Below are positions 52,122-59,443 of a DNA stretch of 64,000 nucleotides, piece after piece. The notes below the pieces were generated by a model that was not told the DNA's origin, ran no database searches, and saw nothing but the letters and a program-made list of their open reading frames with translations. Source of the stretch: Pedobacter cryoconitis. Its GTDB lineage: Bacteria; Bacteroidota; Bacteroidia; Sphingobacteriales; Sphingobacteriaceae. Numbering within the stretch: the stretch's first letter is position 1; every line of letters starts with the position of its first letter. Both the position numbers and the translations under genes were made by a program. The stretch spans positions 228,442-292,441 of the forward strand of contig NZ_JACHCC010000010.1 in assembly GCF_014207135.1 (NCBI RefSeq), written 5' to 3'.

Positions 52122-53459
52122 ATGCAAAAACAAATTATAAGAAACTTATTGTTAGCCCTTTTATTTTTTTTTGGTAAAAGCAGCTTAAAAGCTCAGATTA
52201 CGCAGTTCCCTTTTGAGTTTAATGGAAAACATCTTTATATAAAAGTACAGGCTAATCAAAGTGATTCGCTCCATTTTATATTTGATACAGGAGCAACAGG
52301 TGCATCTATAGATTCTGCAGTTGCCGAGAAAACAGGTATAAGCAAAGAAAACCGTAAGATAGTATTGATTGCTGGCTCGGGTGGGGTTAAGAATTATACG
52401 ATGGCCTTACACCAAAATTTAAACGTAAGAGGGGCGGTGATTAAGAATGTAGATCTTTCATTAGTTAATTTTTCTTCACTTTCAACTGATATTGGTGTAA
52501 AACTGGACGGTATACTTGGGTATGAGTTACTAAATCAATATGTGACAAAACTGGATTTTGATCGTAAGATAATATCATTATATAATCAGATTACAGCTGT
52601 AGATACCTCCGGATATACGGCTATTCCATTTGAGTTTAGTAAAAATATCCTGATTCCCCGGTTTCCGGTTTCTATTACACTGGCAAACGGAGAAACCTTT
52701 ACCGGGAAGGTGATGTTTGATACTGGTAATACCTTCTCACTGATTGTAAGTACTCCCTTTAGTAAATATCATGATTTTGACAGCAAATTGGGTAAAACTG
52801 GTTATACAGTAGGGAGAGGGATGAACTCTTTCACCAAAGACCAGTTGGCTGTCATTAATTCCATGTCATTTGATGGTTTTAAATTTGGACAGATGAGTAT
52901 CAGACTCACAGTGAATGATCAGGCTGTACCAAAAGATGGTTATCTGGGGATTTTAGGGATTGAGGTCATTAAGCGGTTTAATGTAATTCTGGACTATAAG
53001 CATCAGAAAATTTATCTGAAACCAAACCAGGCATATTCGACCGCTTTTAATATGGAAGAGCTCAAAGTCTCTCTGAGTGCTAAGGAAAGTAAAGAATTTC
53101 TGGAGAAAAATAAGACCAGACCAGGTATTAAAGTAACGTCATCGGGGTTGCAATATAAAATTCTGAAACAGGGGGATGGGCCAAAATCCACAATGACTGA
53201 GCGGGTCAGCTTACAGTATACTGCAAAGCTGGTTAATGGACAAAAATTATGGAGTACTTATGATAATAACAAACCATGGGTACATCGCCTTGATAAAACA
53301 CTGGAAGGGGTAAGAGAAGCGGTGTTGATGATGCCTGCCGGCTCAAAATGGATATTATATATTCCCTCTTCACTTGCCTTTGGCGATGCCGGAGACGGGG
53401 ATATTCCTCCAGGCGCTGCAATAATTTTTGAGGTGGAAGTTCTTAAATCAGCTATTTAA
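52122..53459 (+). CDS. Retropepsin-like aspartyl protease fused to an FKBP peptidyl-prolyl isomerase
   Basis: A 445-residue exported protein (signal MQKQIIRNLLLALLFFFGKSS). Two aspartyl-protease-like repeats follow: the first with FIFDTGATGASID (about residues 53-65), the second with VMFDTGNTFSLIV (about 198-210), so both lobes keep DTG. GILGIEVIKRFNVILDY ends the protease part. After a linker, residues 340-445 form an FKBP domain (SGLQYKILKQGDG, AVLMMPAGSKWILYIPSSLAFGD, PPGAAIIFEVEVLKS). Periplasmic folding plus proteolysis in one chain is suggested. A related but degenerate protein is encoded at 37764. Confidence 0.88.
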   Translation: MQKQIIRNLLLALLFFFGKSSLKAQITQFPFEFNGKHLYIKVQANQSDSLHFIFDTGATGASIDSAVAEKTGISKENRKIVLIAGSGGVKNYTMALHQNLNVRGAVIKNVDLSLVNFSSLSTDIGVKLDGILGYELLNQYVTKLDFDRKIISLYNQITAVDTSGYTAIPFEFSKNILIPRFPVSITLANGETFTGKVMFDTGNTFSLIVSTPFSKYHDFDSKLGKTGYTVGRGMNSFTKDQLAVINSMSFDGFKFGQMSIRLTVNDQAVPKDGYLGILGIEVIKRFNVILDYKHQKIYLKPNQAYSTAFNMEELKVSLSAKESKEFLEKNKTRPGIKVTSSGLQYKILKQGDGPKSTMTERVSLQYTAKLVNGQKLWSTYDNNKPWVHRLDKTLEGVREAVLMMPAGSKWILYIPSSLAFGDAGDGDIPPGAAIIFEVEVLKSAI

Positions 53460-53472
53460 CAGCTGATTTAAG
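53442..53472. terminator. Inverted repeat across the stop codon of the protease-FKBP gene
   Basis: CTTAAATCAGCT and AGCTGATTTAAG form a perfect 12-bp stem with a 7-nt loop. There is no T-run directly after it, so it may act with the next hairpin (53496-53515). Confidence 0.45.
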
Positions 53473-53495
53473 AATCATTCAAAGAATTTTTTCTG

Positions 53496-53515
53496 CAGGG
53501 AATTATCCCTGTTTT
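53496..53515. terminator. Small terminator-like hairpin
   Basis: CAGGGA pairs with TCCCTG around ATTA and is followed by TTTTC, a plausible plus-strand terminator. It overlaps the 3' end of the convergent PhnA-like gene. Confidence 0.45.
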
Positions 53516-54087
53516 CTTACATATTTAGTCAGGATTACAATAACCTGTCCTTCAATTTTACCTTCTATCTGATCGGTATTGTTTTCTACCAGGCGAATAT
53601 TTTTAACTACAGTGCCTAATTTTGCGCTGAGTTGAGAGCCTTTTACATCTAAAGTTTTGGTGAGAACTACAGTGTCACCAGTCTGAAGGATACCACCAAT
53701 ACTATCTTTATGAAGCTCAACAGTATCTGTATCATTGTCAAGTCCACCAGCTGCTTTAGCCCAGGCAAGTCTTTCTTCATCAAGATACATCATATCAAGA
53801 TTATCCATTGCCCAGCTTTCATTACTCAGACGGTTTAACATGCGCCATGAAACTACCTGTACACCAGGAACCTCACTCCACATACTTCCTGTTAAACAAC
53901 TCCAGTGTTTACTGTCAAGTTCTTCTCTTTTCTCAATTTGTGCCAGACACTTATCACAGATGATGATGCAATTGTCTTCAGTACTGGTCGATTGGGGAGG
54001 AACTTCATATAATTTCAGGGATTCTCCCGACTGACATAGTTCACATTTGTTTTCGCTTCGTTCCAGTAATTGTTCTTCCAGTTTCAT
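53503..54087 (-). CDS. PhnA/YjdM-like zinc-ribbon protein
   Basis: A 194-residue soluble protein. Two CxxC pairs near the N-terminus (CELCQSG and CIIICDKC) form a zinc ribbon. The C-terminal 70 residues (SIGGILQTGDTVVLTKTLDVKG, then GTVVKNIRLVENNTDQIEGKI) are the PhnA domain, an SH3-like beta-barrel. The name comes from a misassigned phosphonoacetate hydrolase; the family has no settled function. It is monocistronic. Confidence 0.9.
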   Translation of the reverse strand: MKLEEQLLERSENKCELCQSGESLKLYEVPPQSTSTEDNCIIICDKCLAQIEKREELDSKHWSCLTGSMWSEVPGVQVVSWRMLNRLSNESWAMDNLDMMYLDEERLAWAKAAGGLDNDTDTVELHKDSIGGILQTGDTVVLTKTLDVKGSQLSAKLGTVVKNIRLVENNTDQIEGKIEGQVIVILTKYVRKQG

Positions 54088-54182
54088 CTCTTAATTATTA
54101 ATAGATGGCGAAGGTAATTATTTTAGACGGGAATAGAGTATAAGGATCCTTCAGGTAAGATTTCAGCTCTAAATCAGTATTT

Positions 54183-54479
54183 TTAACAGAATGATTTTTC
54201 AGTTGTTTTTTTTTTGACCTTTAGAAAATTAATCCATTCTTGGATACGCTGAAGTCCCTCAGGATTCAACATGCAGCAGCGTTCCCTGCCTTTTTCTTCT
54301 ACAAAAATAAATCCTGCTACTTCCAATACCTTAATATGTTTAGAAATAGCTGGTCTGCTGATATTGAAATTTTTGGCAATTTCATTAATCGAAAGCTTCT
54401 TTTTAGAAAGCATCATCAAAATTTCCCTTCTGCTTGGATCGGCAATTACCTGGAAACTATCTAGTTCAAAGTTGTTCAT
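54183..54479 (-). CDS. ArsR family winged-helix regulator
   Basis: A 98-residue repressor-like protein with the ArsR-type helix-turn-helix FNISRPAISKHIKVLEVAGF after VIADPSRREILMML. The metal-binding ELCVCD site of ArsR/SmtB is missing; the CC pair in GRERCCMLN lies after the wing. Such relatives often accompany a SRPBCC/AHSA1 gene, which is absent here. It is divergent from the gamma-glutamyltransferase gene. Confidence 0.9.
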   Translation of the reverse strand: MNNFELDSFQVIADPSRREILMMLSKKKLSINEIAKNFNISRPAISKHIKVLEVAGFIFVEEKGRERCCMLNPEGLQRIQEWINFLKVKKKTTEKSFC

Positions 54480-54705
54480 GCAATATGTCTAAAGGATCGT
54501 TTCATAAATTATAAATGCAGGTTATTCAAAGATATGCGTAACTCGTATTTATGCAAGGATTCTGATTGTATTATTTATAAACATTCTATATAGACGGTAT
54601 CCAGATTGTGACAAGATCGCAGGAATTGCATTGAACTGGTCTTTTAAAATTGTTTAATTTAGGGTTTTATGAATCTTGCAAAAGAAGAACAATAAACATA
54701 AACAG

Positions 54706-56589
54706 ATGAAACAATTGATATCCTCATTATTTATTTCTGCCGCTTCTGTGATGTCTCTTTCTGCACAGCAAACGCAGAAACCTATATTATATGGGCATAA
54801 CTGGATGGCAATTACAGGTAAGCCTCTGGCAGCAACTGCCGGTGCAATGACCTTTCAAAAAGGTGGAAATGCAGTTGATGCAGCTTGCGCCATGCTGGCA
54901 GCAACCTGTACCATGTGGGATACCTTAAGCTGGGGAGGTGAGACCCAGGCATTGATTTATAATCCGGTAACCAAAAAAGTAATTGCTATAAATGCAATGG
55001 GAGTAGCCCCCACAGGTGCTACCGTTGAGTTTTTTAAGAATAAAGGATACAATTTTCCGCCTGAATATGGTCCACTGGCTGCTACCACACCAGGTACACC
55101 CGGAGGGCTTATCTATATGTTAATCAATTACGGGACATTAAGTTTGGAAGAGGTCCTTGCGCCTGCTATGCAAATGGCTGCTGGTTACCCAATAGAAGCT
55201 CAGGCTGCAAATACTATTGAACATGGAAAGGAACAAATCAAACAATGGCCTTATAGCAAAAAGGTTTTGCTTACCCATTTAGGAGAGAAAAGAGAGGCAC
55301 CCGAAGCTGGTGAAATTTTCGTACAGCAAGATTTATTGAAAACGCTTAGTCAGATGGTTGAGGCAGAACGTAAAGCGCTGAAGCAGGGTAAAAGCAGAAA
55401 GGAAGCGCTGATGGCTGCTTATGATCGTTTCTACACTGGGGATATAGCCCGAGAATTTGTACGGGGGAGCAAGGAGCAGGGTGGGCTCATCACTATGGAG
55501 GATTTGAAAAATTGGCGCCCCATAGAAGAAGAACCTCTTACTGTGAATTATAAAGGAATTGACGTATATAAGCTAAAGCAATGGACCCAGGGCCCGGTAA
55601 TGTTACAAGCATTAAATATTCTGGAGAATTTCGATCTCAAAGCTATGGGATATAATTCGACAAAATATATTCATACACTTTATCAGGCTATGAACCTGGC
55701 ATTTGCGGACCGTGATTTTTATTACGGAGATCCATATTCAAAACCTATTGAACCAATGAAAGGTCTGCTGAGCAAAGACTATGCGAAGCAACGTGCCGGT
55801 CTTATTCATTACGATAAAAACAACCCTGATATCGGTCCGGGTAATCCTTATCCATTTGAGGGTAGAGTAAATCCTTATATCAAACTACTCAAAAGCAGGG
55901 GATATGAACTCGATACGACCAAAAGAAATTTTGCTCCGGCGCATGATATGACTAATTATACACCCGAGTCAGTCTACCTGGAAAGGTTATGGTTAGGGAC
56001 GACTTCAATAGAAGCAGCCGATAAAGATGGTTGGGTTGTATCCGTGACCCCAAGTGGTGGGTGGTTACCTGCTTGTATAGCAGGAAATACAGGGATAGGT
56101 ATGAGCCAGCGCATGCAGAGTTTTGTGCTTGATTCTACAATAAATCCTTTCAATGTGCTGGCCCCGGGTAAGAGGCCGAGAGTAACCCTTTCTCCTTCAA
56201 TGGCCTTAAAAGGTGGAAAACCATTCTTGTCTTTTGCGGTTCAGGGAGGAGATACACAAGATCAGAACCTTTTACAGTTCTTTTTAAATGTAACAGAATT
56301 CGGGATGAATGTACAACAAGCGACAGAAGCAGCAAACTTTAACACCAATCAGCTCTGGCTTTCTCTGGGAGGTACCAAAACAGCAGACCGGATGCCTAAA
56401 CCAGGTCAGATTTTATTAGATGATCATACAACCGAAGCAACACGGGACGAGTTGAAGAAAATGGGTTATACATTAAGTTTCGGCGCGAGAACCAGCGGCC
56501 CCATCAATGCGATATACTTTGACTGGAAACATGGAAGTTTCTGGGGAGGGTCCAGTAACCATGGAGAAGATTACGGGATTGGTTGGTAG
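54706..56589 (+). CDS. ggt: Gamma-glutamyltransferase family protein
   Basis: A 627-residue exported Ntn hydrolase; the ATG at 54706 gives the signal peptide MKQLISSLFISAASVMSLSAQ, and an upstream TTG at 54676 is not needed. The chain contains GNAVDAACAMLAATC near the N-terminus and the autocleavage region WLGTTSIEAADKDGWVVSVT, where the Thr pair supplies the nucleophile. RPRVTLSPSMALKGGKPFLSFAVQGGDTQ is a family block. Related enzymes cleave glutathione or acylated amino-acid substrates; the SIEAADKDG variant differs from the usual HFSVVDKDG, so glutathione may not be the substrate. Confidence 0.9.
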   Translation: MKQLISSLFISAASVMSLSAQQTQKPILYGHNWMAITGKPLAATAGAMTFQKGGNAVDAACAMLAATCTMWDTLSWGGETQALIYNPVTKKVIAINAMGVAPTGATVEFFKNKGYNFPPEYGPLAATTPGTPGGLIYMLINYGTLSLEEVLAPAMQMAAGYPIEAQAANTIEHGKEQIKQWPYSKKVLLTHLGEKREAPEAGEIFVQQDLLKTLSQMVEAERKALKQGKSRKEALMAAYDRFYTGDIAREFVRGSKEQGGLITMEDLKNWRPIEEEPLTVNYKGIDVYKLKQWTQGPVMLQALNILENFDLKAMGYNSTKYIHTLYQAMNLAFADRDFYYGDPYSKPIEPMKGLLSKDYAKQRAGLIHYDKNNPDIGPGNPYPFEGRVNPYIKLLKSRGYELDTTKRNFAPAHDMTNYTPESVYLERLWLGTTSIEAADKDGWVVSVTPSGGWLPACIAGNTGIGMSQRMQSFVLDSTINPFNVLAPGKRPRVTLSPSMALKGGKPFLSFAVQGGDTQDQNLLQFFLNVTEFGMNVQQATEAANFNTNQLWLSLGGTKTADRMPKPGQILLDDHTTEATRDELKKMGYTLSFGARTSGPINAIYFDWKHGSFWGGSSNHGEDYGIGW

Positions 56590-56606
56590 TTATTCCGATC
56601 TTTTGA

Positions 56607-56852
56607 TTATAGAATAAAGATGAAACTTGCCTGGGATGAATTGCCCACAAAGAATTTTATAGCTGATTTAGCCACTGTGATCCCTGTAGCTAAATCAGCT
56701 ATAATACCTGGGAAATCATTTTCCAGGTATTGCATATCCGTAGATTCAGGAACCCTGATCAGTAAATCACCGCCGCTGGTTCTGATTCTCCAGTCTTTAA
56801 ATGTCTGTTGTTGTTGAAGGATCTGTTTCCATTCCTGCTGATACTTGCTCAT
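56607..56852 (-). CDS. Small hypothetical protein carrying an internal inverted repeat
   Basis: An 81-residue frame. The first 50 residues (YQQEWKQILQQQQTFKDWRI, then DLLIRVPESTDMQYLENDFPG) look protein-like and amphipathic. The last 30 residues are encoded by a perfect inverted repeat (56657-56704) and its flank and may be the product of an insertion or rearrangement that replaced the original C-terminus. No signal peptide. It is encoded 4 bp after the lipoprotein gene. Confidence 0.5.
   Translation of the reverse strand: MSKYQQEWKQILQQQQTFKDWRIRTSGGDLLIRVPESTDMQYLENDFPGIIADLATGITVAKSAIKFFVGNSSQASFIFIL
56657..56704. repeat. Perfect 16-bp inverted repeat with 16-nt spacer
   Basis: TTATAGCTGATTTAGC (56657-56672) and GCTAAATCAGCTATAA (56689-56704) are exact complements. 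The repeat lies 67 bp after the gamma-glutamyltransferase stop and inside the small minus-strand frame. It could be a terminator or a small mobile remnant. Confidence 0.7.
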
Positions 56853-56856
56853 TGCC

Positions 56857-57195
56857 CTATAAATTAAGCTGTATTACCCTTGCCGGATCATCATAATAAA
56901 GGTAATCATTAAATAAAGTTCTGTTATAGCCACTGCCTGTGAATCCAACCCGTGTATGATCTTTATCATAATTAGTCCATAGCAATACCGTAATTATAGG
57001 TAATCTATGATTGTAAGGGATGGTTTGATAACCATAGACATTATAACTCTGGGTATTATCACCAGTTTTGATACTAATGGTGCAATTGCCACAGGTCACT
57101 TCAAATCTGTAATCAGAATCAGGTATTCCATCAGATACTCTGACACATGAACTTAATAAAACGCAAAGTAATAACAGTGATAATAATTTAGTCAT
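56857..57195 (-). CDS. Small lipoprotein of unknown function
   Basis: A 112-residue protein; the ATG at 57195 (MTKLLSLLLLCVLLSSC) gives a lipoprotein signal with lipobox LSSC and lipidated Cys17. The mature part is Tyr- and Asn-rich and predicted beta (YRFEVTCGNCTISIKT, PIITVLLWTNYDKDHTRV). One CxxC (CGNC) is present. The small frame at 56607 follows it after 4 bp. Not recognised. Confidence 0.7.
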   Translation of the reverse strand: MTKLLSLLLLCVLLSSCVRVSDGIPDSDYRFEVTCGNCTISIKTGDNTQSYNVYGYQTIPYNHRLPIITVLLWTNYDKDHTRVGFTGSGYNRTLFNDYLYYDDPARVIQLNL

Positions 57196-57321
57196 TATGA
57201 AAATTTGGATTCCCAAAGTTAATTATTAAAAGCAAATTATTGTTTTTGATGTGATAATATAGCATGAATAGCTATTAGTACATTGATTTATAGTTTGTTG
57301 TGAAATAAAATAGATGGATGA

Positions 57322-58425
57322 TTATCTTTCTTTTAACTTGCGCATGAGCTGATCGATCCCTTGAGTTGCACTTTCTGTAGCTGAGTTAGCAAATATAATA
57401 TAGCCAATACCTTTTCTCCGGTCTATATCAACCATAGTGAAATAGGTACCCGCGGAACCAGCATGAGAGGATAAATCAGTATTATTCTCAATGATATTGG
57501 CCCAACCCATTGCATAATTCTCTCTGCATCTGTGGAGGAAGTTATAGGTGCTTGCGCTAAGATAATTATCCTGATTATTCAGACCTTTCAGGTTAAGCTG
57601 GATGAATTTAATATAATCGGGAAGGGTGAGATTAAGATCACCGGCGGGTTCAATATAATTCAGATTATATTCTATTGTTGATGCAAGGGGTGTCAGCTTG
57701 TTGTTTTCAATAAGATGGCCCCAGGTATCTTGCTTTGACTGGTTATTCGGCCATGAAAAACCAGTCAAAATATTTAAGTCTCTGTTGAAAGTTTCTAAGA
57801 TCATATCTTCCCAGCTTTTATTGGCTACTTTTTCCAACATTAATGCTGCAAGTGTATAACCAGCATTCGAGTATGTATATTTTGAACTGGTGTCAATATC
57901 AACTGGTTTCTGAGATAATACAAAATGTCCGAAACTCTTTCTTTTTTGTACTTTAGTTCCTTTGAACTTGGGAACTTTATTCCATTCTTCTCCTGCTGTG
58001 AAGGGCTGGATTCTTGCTCTGTGAGATAGAAGATCCTGAAGTGTTATCTTTAAATAAGCGGGATTTGAATCTTTTTTCCATTCCGGAAATAAATCAAAGA
58101 ACTTTGTATCCCATTTGATTTGATTTTTCTCAACGGCCTTAGCTATTATAAAGGCAGTCATTGCTTTCGTATTCGAACCAATATGAAACCTGTCTGTGAC
58201 AGAAGCCGTATCTGGAAGATTGTTGGCGTGATGACCTGAAAAGGATATTTCTATAGTAGAATCCTTAGTAATTACTGCATAAGCAAGCTCAGGTATCTGA
58301 TATGCGGTACGTAGAGAATCGGCATACCTGCTGTTCTTTTGTCCAAGGCTAAAAGTTGAAAAAAACAATTGTGTAAGTAGGCATAGCGCTATTATTCTAT
58401 AATTTATGAACTTCTTTCTCATCAA
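57322..58425 (-). CDS. Secreted serine hydrolase (beta-lactamase class C fold)
   Basis: A 367-residue protein with a signal peptide (IIALCLLTQLFFSTFSLGQ). The nucleophile motif is SNTK (Ser84-Lys87) in FHIGSNTKAMTAF, and the YxN motif is present as YSN in KYTYSNAGYTLAALMLEKV. SSHAGSAGTYFTMVDID supplies the HxG-like third motif. It is smaller than the serine hydrolase at 30268 and lacks the DUF4440 domain. Likely a peptidase or esterase. It follows the HEAT-like gene by 16 bp. Confidence 0.88.
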   Translation of the reverse strand: MMRKKFINYRIIALCLLTQLFFSTFSLGQKNSRYADSLRTAYQIPELAYAVITKDSTIEISFSGHHANNLPDTASVTDRFHIGSNTKAMTAFIIAKAVEKNQIKWDTKFFDLFPEWKKDSNPAYLKITLQDLLSHRARIQPFTAGEEWNKVPKFKGTKVQKRKSFGHFVLSQKPVDIDTSSKYTYSNAGYTLAALMLEKVANKSWEDMILETFNRDLNILTGFSWPNNQSKQDTWGHLIENNKLTPLASTIEYNLNYIEPAGDLNLTLPDYIKFIQLNLKGLNNQDNYLSASTYNFLHRCRENYAMGWANIIENNTDLSSHAGSAGTYFTMVDIDRRKGIGYIIFANSATESATQGIDQLMRKLKER

Positions 58426-58441
58426 TTGTCTGGCATTGGTT

Positions 58442-58999
58442 TTATTGAAATTTAATCAACTGTTTTCTGATCTGTTTTACTTTTGCAAAAAATCCAATAC
58501 TCTCTTTATCTATAAGGAAGTCCATAGTTTGGAGAAGTTCTTCTTTAATCCAGTCATGTTTTGTCGTTAAATTAGCTAAAATATTCAGGCAATGTGATTT
58601 TATTGCAACCGGAACTTTCTCATCAATCAACCAGCTGAAAATAGTATCTGCTAAAATCCCGGTATCATAATCTGCAATGATTTTTCTGATTTCCGGTGAA
58701 GCATTTTTTCTGGTCATTAACGCCAGAATTTTGCTGTAATGCCGGCGTGCTGAAAGATTGTTTTGCGCAGGGAGTTTAAGCAGGAAATAATTGGCCTGAG
58801 TTAAGAATCTATCCTGCTGTAATGAATACACATTTTCTAATATCCATGCAGCCCTGAATGCAATTTGCTCATCGTGGTAAAAAGTTAAATCAATTAATTC
58901 TTTAACCAAAAAGTTCTTTGAAGCAATGATCGCAAGTTTTTCTACCTTACTTTTCTGAAGCGTCGTTTTTAAGTCCTCAAGCAGGGTACTATAGGGCAT
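58442..58999 (-). CDS. HEAT-like helical repeat protein
   Basis: A 185-residue soluble, all-helical protein. Repeated two-helix units are visible (LIDLTFYHDEQIAFRAAWILENV, YSKILALMTRKNASPEIRKII, PVAIKSHCLNILANL), as in HEAT/ARM-type scaffolds. No catalytic residues are evident. It lies 3 bp after the thioesterase gene and 16 bp before the serine hydrolase, so it is in the middle of a three-gene operon. Function unknown. Confidence 0.75.
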   Translation of the reverse strand: MPYSTLLEDLKTTLQKSKVEKLAIIASKNFLVKELIDLTFYHDEQIAFRAAWILENVYSLQQDRFLTQANYFLLKLPAQNNLSARRHYSKILALMTRKNASPEIRKIIADYDTGILADTIFSWLIDEKVPVAIKSHCLNILANLTTKHDWIKEELLQTMDFLIDKESIGFFAKVKQIRKQLIKFQ

Positions 59000-59002
59000 G
59001 GT

Positions 59003-59395
59003 TTAAAGATTTAACGTGTCAAAAATCTCTCCTCTGGTTAATTTTCCATTGATTTGGGCAATGACTTCGACTTTAGCCTTGAGACATAGGGCTTGATCTG
59101 ACACACGAAAAATATCTTCAAAAAAGACTAGCTTTAATCCTTGTCTTTCGATTCTCAGCTTTACTGAAAAAGTATCTCCCGAAGTAAGTGATTTTTTAAA
59201 ATCCATTTCTATCCTGGATACCATTAACAGGATGCCGTTGTTAGTCAGTTCCTTAAAGGAAATGTTTTTTGACTGTAGGTACTCATGACGGGCATGTTCC
59301 AGGTAGGATTGATATATAGCATTGTTTACAATGCCTTGTATATCGCACTCATAATCTCTTACTTTTAATTGAATCTCGAATATGTAATCTTGCAT
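59003..59395 (-). CDS. Acyl-CoA thioesterase (hotdog fold)
   Basis: A 130-residue 4-hydroxybenzoyl-CoA thioesterase-type protein. VRDYECDIQGIVNNAIYQSYLEHARHEYL carries the central hotdog helix with the catalytic acidic residue region (Asp/Glu and His), and EMDFKKSLTSGDTFSVKLRIE is the following strand pair. It resembles YbgC/FadM-like proteins that clear stray acyl-CoA. It heads an operon with the HEAT-like protein. Confidence 0.9.
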   Translation of the reverse strand: MQDYIFEIQLKVRDYECDIQGIVNNAIYQSYLEHARHEYLQSKNISFKELTNNGILLMVSRIEMDFKKSLTSGDTFSVKLRIERQGLKLVFFEDIFRVSDQALCLKAKVEVIAQINGKLTRGEIFDTLNL

Positions 59396-59443
59396 AAGGT
59401 CACAAAGATCAAAATAATATTTTATCTATAATCTCTTTGATAA

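Noticed and set aside
54183..54479. Metal-sensing ArsR/SmtB
   Set aside because: The ELCVCD-type metal site is absent. The CC pair is after the wing and does not match a known sensor site.
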